Both the position numbers and the translations under genes were made by a program. Below are positions 48,771 through 61,683 of a DNA stretch of 64,000 bases, one piece after another (position 1 is the stretch's first letter; every line of letters begins with the position of its first letter). Source of the DNA: Apostichopus japonicus (Eukaryota > Echinodermata > Holothuroidea > Aspidochirotida > Stichopodidae); assembly GCF_037975245.1 (NCBI RefSeq), contig NC_092583.1, positions 167,764 to 231,763 on the forward strand, read 5' to 3'. The notes under the pieces are model-generated. The model saw only the letters and a program-made list of their open reading frames with translations. It ran no database searches and was not told the origin of the DNA.

Positions 48771-51089
48771 TCAATATTTCCCCAACAAGTTGGCTTTTCT
48801 TCAATGTCTGTATTTATTACACTCTGTGTATTATACTTTTGATTCAAATCAAATTGATACAGTTTACATATTTACTCTCCATCTCTCTGGAATGTGAGAG
48901 GTTTTACAGGGATAGCAAACTGACTACAACCATTATAATGATGACAGGATGTACATTACATACAAGAATTAATGAAATGTTTAATTTGTGATTGAAGCAA
49001 CGCAAAAGTTGTATGGCTGTGCATGTAGGAATCTTATCTCTATCAACAGGGCTTTGTTTAGAAATATTTATAAACTTGAAGAAGAAATTAGTTTAAATGA
49101 CAAGCTAAGAGGCCTTACAGGCCATTATTTCAGTGTTTTCTGAGCTAAGCCTTAAATGAGTGAAAGAGTAGGTTTTTCACATGGTAATTAAGGCAGACAG
49201 ATCTCAAAACATGCAGAAAAAGCAAAAATAAATGCCTACATGTTATTGCCAGGAGTAAGTACACTATGGTTAGGCCAAGTCACACAGTCATATGGAAATC
49301 ACAACTATTTCATGAAATTAATACAGTGTTCTTCTAACTAAGACACTTATGTAGCACCAACTTGAGTCAGAAAATCCAATGTGCTTCTCTACTCAGATTT
49401 CTCCATCCACTATTAATAGACATATGTTTAACTGATGCAAAAGAGAAGGTTGTGTGAGCTATGCTATTCATCCAAGCTGGGAAATCGTGATGGCCAAACT
49501 CATCTTCCTTTTGCCAATGTTTCCAGTCTTTCTGTCTTCCCTTGGGGCATCACTAATACATGCCCGGCCACACTCAGAATCAGTTTCCACACCCTCCTCA
49601 ATACTTGTGAGGCTTCTACAAACATTGACATCTGTACAGTGTATTAAGACTAATTCTGAAAGCAATTAGGAGGCCAAAGAACTTGGCCAATGGAAACTGG
49701 ATGCACACAGATTCTTTAGTCATTTGTTGCAGGATTGTCCGAAAGTAGCAGATGAAAGTGTGGTTGAATGTTATGACTGACTTCATATTTCCACAGGTTG
49801 AGAGCTTTGGAGGTTACAAATTTACGCCGCTAATCTGTAAGGTATAGCCATGAAATAGCGCAAAGGGGAAACTAAAAGTTGACATTGCAATGTGTACATA
49901 CAGAGTGAATATTGTAAGGAAAAATAAATCAAATTATGGAAGTTAGTCTTCAAATACTCAAAAAATTCTAATTAGAATATTTTTATTATTTGTCTGAAGG
50001 AAAATCTGTTATTAAAAGTCCAAATGAGACCTATAGAAAAAGCAAGGATTTTGAAAGATATGCTCTTTGGAAAAATCTCATAGCAAGAAAATGGATAAGG
50101 TATTGGACATTTAGAATATTTGTTGTATTATGATAGTTGGTCATTGGTCATTTCAGGTCTATTCTTTGAATGTTAGTTTAATAACTACTTTGCACTTTAC
50201 AAAGCTGATCCATATTCACCTATGTAGTTGTGCAAGCATAGTGAACTAGTTTTAGCTAATGGTACATTAATAGGAGTAATACTGCTCTCAAAGAAAAATT
50301 ACTTTTCAAAATTTTCATAGACATTTCATTAATCCTCTTCATCCCCCCCCCCCCCTCTCCCACTCTCTCCTTTGTTTTGGGCAATTAAAACTGCATCCTT
50401 GTTGAAATCCTGGTTATGCATTTGAGGATCTGCTGCAAAAAATAATGTTCATCTGTATTAGATGAGCAAACTTTGATGGTAGTAATTGAAATGTTGGCTA
50501 TTATTTAAGGCTCTGCTGAAATCATTAATGTCTTGTAAGGTTGGATGAGTGACTTTTGATGGTTTTAAATTCATTGTTCACCATGAATTTAAGGTTTTGG
50601 TGGAATATTTAATAATTTTTAATGTTGCAAGAACAACTTTGATGACAGCAACTAAACTGTTTCATTACTTTCCTGATATGATTAATGTTGACTTATGTGG
50701 AATGAACATATGATATTACATCATAGCTGTTGCTAGGAGATGGTGAAACAGGAGGACGGGATTAATGTCATCAGCTCTGACAGTGTATATGAGCCATCGT
50801 AGATAAAACATTTCTAGCCACATGTCATGAAGACAGATGGAAATAAGAGCCATATGGAGTAAGTTGGCCTGACGCATTTAGTCTTTGGAGCGATGTGATG
50901 AAAGCAGTCATCTTGATATGGATGGTATGAAGTCTGTTTATTGTAAATAAATCAGGAGCTGCTGTTTTCAAATACCTCTAAACGGCCGGCCATGCAGTGA
51001 GGCCAGAATTGGGATTTGGAGTAAGTTTTCTCATATAATGAATTGTTACAACTTTTGAAGTATCATCGCTCATAATGCATAATTTGACA
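48771..51089. other. Intron stretch, no gene seen
   Basis: Unique AT-rich sequence with a C-run (50345-50356). Overlapping short frames near 49435-49669 show no family resemblance. Confidence 0.45.
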
Positions 51090-52295
51090 GTTGACTTGTA
51101 ACCCAGGTTACATGTGTCCATGATACATACTTACGGGCTAGTCTCGCACAACCAGCAGACTTGTTACCCAGGTTACATGTGTCCATGATACATACTCACC
51201 AAGCTAGTCTCACAGAACTAGCAGACTTGTAACCCAGGTTACATGTGTCCATGATACATACTCACCGAGCTAGTCTCACACAACCAGCAGACTTGTTACC
51301 CAGGTTACTTGTGTCCATGTTACATACTCACCGAGCTAGTCTCACAGAACTAGCAGACTTGTAACCCAGGTTACATGTGTCCATGCGGCACATACTCACT
51401 GAGCTAGTCTCACAGAACTAGCAGACTTGTAAACCAGGTTACATGTGTCCATGTGGCACATACTCACTGAGCTAGTCTCACAGAACTAGCAGACTTGTAA
51501 CCCAGGTTACATATGTCCATGCGGTACATACTCACTGAGCTAGTCTCACACAACCAGCAGACTTGTAACCCAGGTTACATGTGTCCATGTGGCACATACT
51601 CACTGAGCTAGTCTCACAGAACTAGCAGACTTGTAACCCAGGTTAGATGTGTCCATGCGGTAAATTCTCACTGAGCTAGTCTCACACAACTAGCAGACTT
51701 GTAACCCAGGTTACATGTGTCCAGACGGTACATACTCACCAAGCTATTCTCACACAACCAGCAGACTTGTTACCCAGGTTACATGTGTCCATGTGGTACA
51801 TACTCACTGAGCTAGTCTCACACAACTAGCAGACTTGTAACCCAGGTTACATGTGTCCAGGCAGTACATACTCACCAAGCTATTCTCACACAACTAGCAG
51901 ACTTGTAACCCGGGTTACATGTGTCCAGGCGGTACATACTCACCAAGCTATTCTCACACAACCAGCAGACTTGTTACCCAGGTTACATGTGTCCATGTGG
52001 TACATACTCATTGAGCTAGTCTCACACAACTAGCAGACTTGTAACCCAGGTTACATGTGTCCATGCGGTAAATTCTCACTGAGCGAGTCTCACACAACTA
52101 ACAGACTTGTAACCCAGGTTACATGTGTCCATGTGGTACATACTCACTGAGCTAGTCTCACAGAACTAGCAGACTTGTAAACCAGGTTACATGTGTCCAT
52201 GCGGTACATACTCACTGAGCTAGTCTCACAGAACTAGCAGACTTGTAACCACCATATTACATGTGTCCATGCAGTACATACTCACTGAGCTAGTC
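51090..52295. repeat. About 66-bp minisatellite, about 18 copies
   Basis: The unit CAGACTTGTAACCCAGGTTA plus CATGTGTCCATGCGGTACATACTCACTGAGCTAGTCTCACAGAACTAG recurs every 66-68 bases. Each unit has the inverted repeat GTAACC-CA-GGTTAC. The site after CCATG varies: CGG, TGG, CAG or ATA. Confidence 0.95.
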
Positions 52296-52940
52296 ATGTT
52301 CATGTCCATTTAGTGATGGCTGCTTAATTTCACTAACATTATTACAATGTTCCAATGAGAAAATAACATTTCTTACAACTATCCTACAGTATATGATCAT
52401 AAATGCAAGAACAAGCCAACAGCTTTGTTATGTCTAATATTCCTCCAACTGAATATTCCTGGTAATTATAATGTATTAAATAGACATTTCTGCATATTTG
52501 AAAATTGCAAAGAAAACCCAACCCTTTATTTCAATGGACATACTGACATCAGTAAATGCTATTGCCATATAGGGGCCTATGCAGTCATAAAATTTACCAG
52601 ATTTTAAATATGTTCCAAGATTATTCATAGTATTTTGTCCAATATCCATAGTATTTTGTATTAATATAAAATACTATTAGGGTTGGTTTTGACTGAAAGA
52701 TGCACACAGATTCTGGGAAATGTGTTAATAAAACAATGATCACTGCAATTTATACTTGTGTAAGTCTAGATTAATGTGGACAATAATTTAATAAACAGTC
52801 ATGGACTGACTGGGGCGTAAGTCACTAGCATTTTAGTGATCCAATCAATTCTGAGACCTTAGAACATTTTGGATAAATCCAGTTGGGCATCTTTTTCAAC
52901 CAAGACCATCTGCTTGGTGATCGATCCCTGGGTTTCATTT
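52296..52940. other. Intron stretch, no gene seen
   Basis: Unique AT-rich sequence; nothing recognisable. Confidence 0.5.
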
Positions 52941-55456
52941 AATGGCAGTGCTCATGTTCATGGACCAACTGCTTGTGCTAGTCCATTGGTGTTCCCTGGG
53001 CTACATCAATGGCAGAGTCCATGCACCATCTGCTGGTGTTAGTCCATTGGTGTTCCCTGGGCTACATCAATGGCAGAGTCCATGCATCATCTGCTTGTGT
53101 TAGTGCATTGGTGTTCCCTGGGCTACATCAATGGCAGAGTCCATGCACCATCTACTGGTGTAATAGTCCATTGGTGTTCCCTGGGCTACATCAATGGCAG
53201 AGTCCATGCACCATCTGCTTGTGTTAGTGCATTGGTGTTCCCTGGGCTACATCAATGGCAGAGTCCATGCACCATCTACTGGTGTAATAGTCCATTGGTG
53301 TTCCCTGGGCTACATCAATGGCAGAGTCCATGCATCATCTGCTTGTGTTAGTGCATTGGTGTTCCCTGGGCTACATCAATGGCAGAGTCCATGCACCATC
53401 TACTGGTGTAATAGTCCATTGGTGTTCCCTGGGCTACATCAATGGCAGAGTCCATGCACCATCTGCTGGTGTAATAGTCCATTGGTGTTCCCTGGGCTAC
53501 ATCAATGGCAGAGTCCATGAACCATCTGCTGGTGTAATAGTCCATTGGTGTTCCCTGGGCTACATCAATGGCAGAGTCCATGCACCATCTGCTGGTGTTA
53601 GTCCATTGGTGTTCCCTGGGCTACATCAATGGCAGAGTCCATGCACCATCTGCTGGTGTTAGTCCATTGGTGTTCCCTGGGCTACATCAATGACAGAGTC
53701 CATGCACCATCTGCTGGTGTTAGTCCATTGGTGTTCCCTGGGCTACATCAATGACAGAGTCCATGAACCATCTGCTGGTGTAATAGTCCATTGGTGTTCC
53801 CTGGGCTACATCAATGGCAGAGTCCATGCACCATCTGCTGGTGTAATAGTCCATTGGTGTTCCCTGGGCTACATCAATGGCAGAGTCCATGCACCATCTG
53901 CTGGTGTTAGTCCATTGGTGTTCCCTGGGCTACATCAATGACAGAGTCCATGCATCATCTGCTTGTGTTAGTGCATTGGTGTTCCCTGGGCTACATCAAT
54001 GGAAGAGTCCATGCACCATCTACTGGTGTAATAGTCCATTGGTGTTCCCTGGGCTACATCAATGGCAGAGTCCATGCACCATCTGCTTGTGTTAGTGCAT
54101 TGGTGTTCCCTGGGCTACATCAATGGCAGAGTCCATGCACCATCTACTGGTGTAATAGTCCATTGGTGTTCCCTGGGCTACATCAATGGCAGAGTCCATG
54201 CATCATCTGCTTGTGTTAGTGCATTGGTGTTCCCTGGGCTACATCAATGGCAGAGTCCATGCACCATCTACTGGTGTAATAGTCCATTGGTGTTCCCTGG
54301 GCTACATCAATGGCAGAGTCCATGCACCATCTGCTGGTGTTAGTCCATTGGTGTTCCCTGGGCTACATCAATGGCAGAGTCCATGAACCATCTGCTGGTG
54401 TAATAGTCCATTGGTGTTCCCTGGGCTACATCAATGGCAGAGTCCATGCACCATCTGCTGGTGTTAGTCCATTGGTGTTCCCTGGGCTACATCAATGGCA
54501 GAGTCCATGCACCATCTGCTGGTGTTAGTCCATTGGTGTTCCCTGGGCTACATCAATGACAGAGTCCATGCACCATCTGCTGGTGTTAGTCCATTGGTGT
54601 TCCCTGGGCTACATCAATGACAGAGTCCATGAACCATCTGCTGGTGTAATAGTCCATTGGTGTTCCCTGGGCTACATCAATGGCAGAGTCCATGCACCAT
54701 CTGCTGGTGTAATAGTCCATTGGTGTTCCCTGGGCTACATCAATGGCAGAGTCCATGCACCATCTGCTGGTGTTAGTCCATTGGTGTTCCCTGGGCTACA
54801 TCAATGACAGAGTCCATGCACCATCTGCTTGTGTTAGTCCATTGGTGTTCCCTGGGCTACATCAATGACAGAGTCCATGCACCATCTGCTGGTGTTAGTC
54901 CATTGGTGTTCCCTGGGCTACATCAATGACAGAGTCCATGAACCATCTGCTGGTGTAATAGTCCATTGGTGTTCCCTGGGCTACATCAATGACAGAGTCC
55001 ATGCACCATCTGCTTGTGTTAGTCCATTGGTGTTCCCTGGGCTACATCAATGACAGAGTCCATGCACCATCTGCTGGTGTTAGTCCATTGGTGTTCCCTG
55101 GGCTACATCAGTGACAGAGTCCATGAACCATCTGCTGGTGTAATAGTCCATTGGTGTTCCCTGGGCTACATCAATGGCAGAGTCCATGCACCATCTGCTG
55201 GTGTAATAGTCCATTGGTGTTCCCTGGGCTACATCAATGGCAGAGTCCATGCACCATCTGCTGGTGTTAGTCCATTGGTGTTCCCTGGGCTACATCAATG
55301 GCAGAGTCCATGAACCATCTGCTGGTGTAATAGTCCATTGGTGTTCCCTGGGCTACATCAATGGCAGAGTCCATGCATCATCTGCTTGTGTTAGTGCATT
55401 GGTGTTCCCTGGGCTACATCAATGGCAGAGTCCATGCACCATCTGCTGGTGTAAGA
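52941..55456. repeat. 61/63-bp minisatellite, about 40 copies, with longer-range periodicity
   Basis: The unit CATTGGTGTTCCCTGGGCTA plus CATCAATGGCAGAGTCCATGCACCATCTGCTGGTGTTAGTC exists as a 61-base form (GGTGTTAGTCC) and a 63-base form (GGTGTAATAGTCC). Other changes are GCATCATCTGCTTGTG, GAACCATC and GACAGAG. CACCA-TCTGC-TGGTG in each unit can form a small stem. Overlapping frames starting MAESMHHLL or MTESMHHLL are artefacts that slip frame as 61- and 63-base units mix. The first copy (52941-52990) is degenerate. Confidence 0.97.
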
Positions 55457-56076
55457 CTATTGGTGATCCTCAAGTTTCTTTGGTAACTCCCTCTTTAGCC
55501 CATTCCAGTATTTCATTTAGTTCAAGTAGGTAAAATGGATAGCATTTATCAACTTTATTTCTATTGTGTAGAAATCATTTTAAACAGTCCTATATCTCTC
55601 TGGCTGGATAATTGACACGTAATTTACAGCATTTCCTTGGTAATTTGCTAATAATTCTGCCCTGTTTCTCTGATAATTTGGTCGAACAGAACCTTTGTGA
55701 AGGACTTTATGATTGGATTAGCAGCTGGTAATAGCTACCTCAGGCGGTAAGCACAGTTTGAGAGATAAGGTTTACTCCTTCATGAAGAGTTTGCTTGGCT
55801 GGCTAAAGTAGTACTGACATAAACCCATGTGGCAGTTCCCTATGCAGAATATAACACCTGCTTGGACTTACAAAGTTTGTCGGATGACAACACCATACGT
55901 GCTTGTGAGTAAGTGGTGCGTGCACAAATAAAGAATATAACAGTGCATGGCTGGTTACGTATTACAAAGAAGGCAATGCTGGTAGTATCCTAGCAGAGCT
56001 TGGATCCAAACTGAACATTATATTGATCATCCTTCAAAATTACTTATCAGGAACTTTGAATTCTTGTGCTTGTCAG
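55457..56076. other. Intron sequence just upstream of the acidic exon
   Basis: Unique sequence ending in the acceptor TTCTTGTGCTTGTCAG at 56076. No other feature. Confidence 0.5.
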
Positions 56077-56359
56077 GTCCAAACGAAGAGATTCAGGAAG
56101 GAGGAATGAATCCAAGAGACGGAGAGATCGATAAGAGAAGACCCAAATCTTTCCATACTTCCAGACATCGAATACGGTTTAAAGATGAAGAAGAAGAAGA
56201 TGATGATGATGAGGAAGATACATCTCCCGATGAGACCAGTAAACTTCGAGAAGATTTTGATGACAACGACGAGGTTATGAATCAGGGAGAGATCATTAAT
56301 CCTGAAGAGGATGAAGACTTTCCTCACCAGAATCCAAGATCAGAGTCAATAAAGAGCAG
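56077..56359 (+). CDS. Exon of the unidentified split gene, encoding an acidic region
   Basis: The exon is bounded by an acceptor (TTCTTGTGCTTGTCAG|GT) and a donor (AGCAG|GTGAGA). It is 283 bases, begins in phase 1 and ends in phase 2, and has no stop in that frame. The encoded segment, about 94 residues, has a basic part (KRRPKSFHTSRHRIRF), then an acidic run (EEEEDDDDEED), then Asp/Glu/Asn-rich sequence ending PRSESIKS. It has no hydrophobic segment, so a cytosolic, nuclear or disordered tail is likely. Base composition is less AT-rich than the flanks and the codons look ordinary. Cytoplasmic tails of ion transporters and chromatin proteins can look like this, so identity stays open. Confidence 0.72.
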
Positions 56360-56687
56360 GTGAGAATATCTTTCATTTTGCTATGATTTTTGTTTTATAT
56401 GAATCTCACCTCATACAGTGCCAGCATACATTGTGGTGTACAAACAGTGATATATCGTGTCAATTTGTCTCTCAATAACTAAACCTTCTACCTGACAAAT
56501 AATGGAAGTTTCTTGATAAATTAATCATAGTGACACCGGTAATCTGTACAGTAAACTTATAATTCGCATTACAGGACCTCATAAATATTATATGAGTACC
56601 AGTGTAGCTTCTCACCTCAGAATCTCTCCTCAGCAAATTATTGTAGGAAAAAGGTAGAAATATAATTGTACCTAAGGCAACCACTCA

Positions 56688-57294
56688 GCCTCAGAGACCT
56701 TATGAAGGTAAATTTCTCAATGCTTACATGGGCTCTAGGGCATTATTCTACTATAAGGCAAGCACTCAATGCTTACATGGGCTCTAGGGCATTATTCTAC
56801 TACAAGGCAACCACTCAATGCTTACATGGCTCTAGAGCATTATTCTACTATAAGGCAACCACTCAATGCTTACATGGGCTCTAGAGCTTTATTCTACTAT
56901 TCGGGCAACCACCCAATGCATAAATGGGCTCTAGGGTATTATTCTACTATAAAGCTATCACTTGATGCTTAAATGGGCTCTAGGGCATTATTCTACTATA
57001 AGGCAACCACTCGTTGCTTACATGGGCTCTAGGGCATTATTCTACTATAAAGCTATCACTTGATGCTTACATGGGCTCTAGGGCATTATTCTACTATAAG
57101 GCAACCACTCGTTGCTTACATGGGCTCTAGGGTATTATTCTACTATAAGGCAACCACTCGTTGCTTACATGGGCTCTAGGGTATTATTCTACTATAAGGC
57201 AACCACTCGTTGCTTACATGGGCTCTAGAGCATTATTCTACTACAAGGCAACCACTCGATTCTTACATTGGCTCTAGCTGGGCATTATTCTACA
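56688..57294. repeat. About 49-bp minisatellite, about 12 copies
   Basis: The unit TGCTTACATGGGCTCTAGGG plus CATTATTCTACTATAAGGCAACCACTCAA repeats about every 49 bases, with a related form containing AAAGCTATCACTTGA. It lies in the intron after the acidic exon. Confidence 0.94.
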
Positions 57295-57495
57295 GTATTT
57301 AACTGATGATTCCAACACATTGTACTGATGTTTTTAAACCCTTAAAAAGTTTAATTTGCTAAGATTAGATAAGGTTCAACTGACTCTGCATTGCTTGAAG
57401 TTGTTTGTAAATCATATCATAAATGGTCTGATGTACAGAAAGTATCATAGTTTTTGATGTACATTAGACACATTATATGTACATATATATATAAT
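57295..57495. other. Short spacer between arrays
   Basis: Two hundred bases of unique AT-rich sequence, including ACATATATATATAA near 57480. Confidence 0.5.
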
Positions 57496-59200
57496 GGTCT
57501 GCTATGTAATGGATGTATCGTAGATCTGATGGTCTGCTATGTAATGGATGTATCATACTGTAGATCTGATGGTCTGCTATGTAATGGATGTATCGTAGAT
57601 CTGATGGTCTGCTATGTAATGGATGTATCATAGATCTGATGGTCTGCTATGTAATGGATGTATCGTAGATCTGATGGTCTGCTATGTAATGGATGTATCG
57701 TAGATCTGATGGTCTGCTATGTAATGGATGTATCGTAGATCTGATGGTCTGCTATGCAATGGATGTATCGTAGATCTGATGGTCTGCTATGTAATGGATG
57801 TATCGTAGATCTGATGGTCTGCTATGTAATGGATGTATCGTAGATCTGATGGTCTGCTATGTAATGGATGTATCGTAGATCTGATGGTCTGCTATGTAAT
57901 GGATGTATCGTAGATCTGATGGTCTGCTATGTAATGGATGTATCGTAGATCTGATGGTCTGCTATGTAATGGATGTATCGTAGATCTGATGGTCTGCTAT
58001 GTAATGGATGTATCGTAGATCTGATGGTCTGCTATGTAATGGATGTATCATAGATCTGATGGTCTGCTATGTAATGGATGTATCGTAGATCTGATGGTCT
58101 GCTATGTAATGGATGTATCATAGATCTGATGGTCTGCTATGTAATGGATGTATCATAGATCTGATGGTCTGCTATGTAATGGATGTATCATAGATCTGAT
58201 GGTCTGGATGTATCATAGATCTGATGGTCTGCTATGTAATGGATGTATCATAGATCTGATGGTCTGCTATGTAATGGATGTATCGTAGATCTGATGGTCT
58301 GCTATGTAATGGATGTATCGTAGATCTGATGGTCTGCTATGTAATGGATGTATCGTAGATCTGATGGTCTGCTATGTAATGGATGTATCGTAGATCTGAT
58401 GGTCTGCTATGTAATGGATGTATCGTAGATCTGATGGTCTGCTATGTAATGGATGTATCGTAGATCTGATGGTCTGCTATGTAATGGATGTATCGTAGAT
58501 CTGATGGTCTGCTATGTAATGGATGTATCATAGATCTGATGGTCTGCTATGTAATGGATGTATCGTAGATCTGATGGTCTGCTATGTAATGGATGTATCA
58601 TAGATCTGATGGTCTGCTATGTAATGGATGTATCGTAGATCTGATGGTCTGCTATGTAATGGATGTATCATAGATCTGATGGTCTGCTATGTAATGGATG
58701 TATCGTAGATCTGATGGTCTGCTATGTAATGGATGTATCGTAGATCTGATGGTCTGCTATGTAATGGATGTATCCTAGATCTGATGGTCTGCTATGTAAT
58801 GGATGTATCATAGATCTGATGGTCTGCTATGTAATGGATGTATCGTAGATCTGATGGTCTGCTATGTAATGGATGTATCGTAGATCTGATGGTCTGCTAT
58901 GTAATGGATGTATCGTAGATCTGATGGTCTGCTATGTAATGGATGTATCATAGATCTGATGGTCTGCTATGTAATGGATGTATCGTAGATCTGATGGTCT
59001 GCTATGTAATGGGTGTATCATACTGTAGATCTGATGGTCTGCTATGTAATGGATGTATCGTAGATCTGATGGTCTGTTATGTAATGGATGTATCATAGAT
59101 CTGATTTCAGGGGTCTACAGGCACAGTATACAATGGGTGTATCATACTGTAGCTCCTATGATCTGCTATGCAATATTAAGTGTATCATAGATCTTATGTC
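57496..59200. repeat. 35-bp minisatellite, about 46 copies plus a decayed tail
   Basis: The unit GGTCTGCTATGTAATGGATG plus TATCGTAGATCTGAT repeats every 35 bases with high uniformity up to about 59105. One copy near 58201 is shortened by about ten bases. The main variable site is TATCG versus TATCA. After 59105 degenerate copies (GGGTGTATCATACTGTAG, GATCTGCTATGCAATATTAA) run to about 59200. Confidence 0.97.
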
Positions 59201-59365
59201 AGGGCCAAAGGGAGATGATAGGGACAAAGAGCTGGGCAACCATTTGTCCTTGAAAGGGTGATGAAGCACTTCAAATGTACATACTAAATGTAATTACTTT
59301 GGGCAAAGCGTAGCAAATTTTCATTATTTGATGATTGGATTACTTCTAAATGTACCCTGTTGCAG
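59201..59365. other. Intron end before the third exon
   Basis: Unique sequence ending in the acceptor TGTACCCTGTTGCAG at 59365. Confidence 0.4.
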
Positions 59366-59431
59366 TTCTTGTTACCCTCAACGGACAATGTCAGCACCTA
59401 ATGTGATGTCCATAAAACTACCTAAAAGCAG
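59366..59431 (+). CDS. Third exon of the unidentified split gene (66 bases)
   Basis: The acceptor CCTGTTGCAG ends at 59365 and the donor AGCAG|GTTTGT follows 59431. Entering in phase 2 from the acidic exon (AG + T = Ser), it reads SCYPQRTMSAPNVMSIKLPK and then Ser, and leaves in phase 2. There is no stop. The RTMSAPNVMS stretch contains several Ser/Thr next to basic residues, as in phosphorylation sites, but that is only a composition argument. Length 66 keeps the frame if skipped, so alternative splicing would be tolerated. Confidence 0.58.
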
Positions 59432-60515
59432 GTTTGTATCACATTAATAATAACATTGCTGTTTCGATTTCTGTAAAAGCTGTTAATCTTTTGCCTTTCT
59501 GTTGACTTCCTTCTTTCTTTTTTCTTCCCATTGAGATGGAGAGGAGTATTCTGTCTTATTTAAAGTCTTCTGTGTAGCTTACATACAATTATTGCACAAA
59601 TTTCTGAATTTTCAGTCCATTAAAATATATCCCTAGATCATAACTCAATTGCCACTTTTAGGTTGCTGCATTTATAACTTTCATTGCCCAAATTTGTTTA
59701 TTGCAAGCTGTTAAAATATTATTTTTAGCATTCAAATAATCATCGCACTTGATGGACATTGAGAAACCTTTTGCCATCATACTTTACTAGTGTTGCACAG
59801 ATTATCGGCATTCGTTATCTGTATCAGGCCTATCGGCCAATTTCACTGCTATCAGTCTTATATCGGTAAAAATAGTCACTTACCGATAGTTTGCAACCAA
59901 TATTACTTCTTCAAGACAAAACATGTTTTTGGCAGAGGTAGGTTAAACTATTTTGGCCTAGAAATATCCTGATTCTGTGGCATTTCAATGGGATCTAAAT
60001 CACCATTTGGTGCTTTAATTTACAAGTAAAATCCAGGGGTACAAACATTTTGAACTGCGTCAAAAACCTTAGACCTACGTAACAGAAGCATGATTATTGC
60101 TAACTGCAACACAGCGTGGGATACTCTCCATCATGTGTGTAAGACTAGACTACGTTCTGTGTGCAACCTTGGTATACACCTTGCTAATAATGTATACAAC
60201 GTGCGGGAGTACCGCACTATAATTAATAGGCAAGGGTTACATGTAGACGATACACCTCACATAATTTTGACCAATTTACTCCTCAACAGTTCTTTTGCAC
60301 AAGTGTTATATGGGATAAACTTTGTTTGGCCCTTCAAACTGCTAAACTAGTTTTACGCTAGAAGCAGTCACAATGTTAAAATCACAGACATATTCACCTA
60401 AACGGCTTGAGCAAAATTCTCGTCAAGAATACAAAAGCAATGCACGTACTTCATGTTGAAGACCGTTCTTGCAATTTGTAATTTTGTAAACATTACATAT
60501 TAAGACCTTGGAAAA

Positions 60516-60659
60516 AAACACACAACACCTACACTGGATCGCCTGCCCAATCCCCAGCCCCCGGCCCCACTCTGCATGTTGGATCTGAAACACACAACAC
60601 CTACACTGGATCGCCTGCCCAATCCCCAGCCCCCGGCCCCACTCTGCATGTTGGAACTG
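60516..60659. repeat. 72-bp perfect-looking tandem duplication
   Basis: A GC-rich segment containing CTGGATCGCCTGCCCAATCC and CAGCCCCCGGCCCCACTCTG occurs twice, 72 bases apart, with one difference near the end (GGATCTG versus GGAACTG). Confidence 0.93.
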
Positions 60660-61628
60660 ACAAATATATTTGTTGGGAAAACATGCGCAGTACCTCTCGT
60701 GGCCCTGGTGAAAAAGTTATTCCCTGTTTAGTAACAGATATTTCAACCATAACAGTTGCCAATGTGGCTTAGTTGTCACGCTATAGGGGATCAACGTTAG
60801 CAAAGTGTTTTAAAAAGTGACATAATTTCTGAAAGTGTTGCAATTTTTGCTGAAATAAATACAATGGGTAGTGAAAAGTAGTAGTTATGGATAGGCTACA
60901 TATAGGCTGTTTCTACATGAAATTAGCTTAAGTCGGAAGTCACATGTTAGTGTTAAGTGTGGTTCTTTAGTTCAACTTCATACAGTGATACTGTATTTCA
61001 AAATGTATAAAAATCGGCTTGAAGAGTTTAGTTTTTAAGCCCTTTTTTGGTATTTTTCTTAATATTTCAATAAATTCAGAATTCATATTAAGCTTACAAT
61101 ACTAGTAAGAAGAACATTGAATGAACAATCAGTAGTGTCAATTAAGATCAAAATAGGCCAGTTTGTGTGAAAGGGGATTGTACACAGATAAGGCTTATTG
61201 TTAGACTACAGAATTGTATTCTTTTTATAAGCAAACTTTCAAGGTCTTATTTCTACGCATTCATTTTGCATATTTTCTAATGAAGAGCATGTTAACAATT
61301 ATTCTGGGAAAACAGTAATTGATACTGATAACTGCATGGCATTGATGATAATAACAAATTTGTCAGAATATGTGAAGTAAAGTCAAAAAGAATCTAAGAG
61401 AGTTCACCTGCTAGTAGCAGTGTAACATCACACTTTAACAAGTTGGCAGATTGAACTAAATGTGTTCTTAGCTGTTCGAAGAAGTTCTACATAGCAGGCA
61501 CCTCTCTCCCCTTCAGTAATTCAGTCTCATTCACTTCTTCATTAATATGATAAGAGGAAAGGGATTGTTTGAGTTTGCTCTAAAATATTGTAAACATGGC
61601 TTAGAGACATACCCAAAATGAAAGGTGA

Positions 61629-61683
61629 GGGGCAGGGGGAGGGACAGGGGGAGGGACAGGGAGGGACAGGGGGAGGGACAGGG
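61629..61683 (+). repeat. G-rich tract able to form G-quadruplexes
   Basis: The stretch consists of runs of three to five G separated by A, CA or ACA (GGGGCAGGGGGAGGGACAGG and further similar units). It holds more than eight G runs in 55 bases, enough for several quadruplexes on the + strand. The Pro-rich end of a minus-strand frame (61601-61918) derives from it and is not evidence of a gene. Confidence 0.85.

Noticed and set aside
49490-49669. Small secreted protein starting MAKLIFLLPMFPVF
   Set aside because: A signal-peptide-like start of 59 residues in a stretch with several overlapping frames on both strands, with no splice or conservation evidence. Chance is the simpler explanation.
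53009-55533. Many overlapping frames starting MAESMHHLL or MTESMHHLL
   Set aside because: All are translations of the 61/63-bp array in shifting frames.
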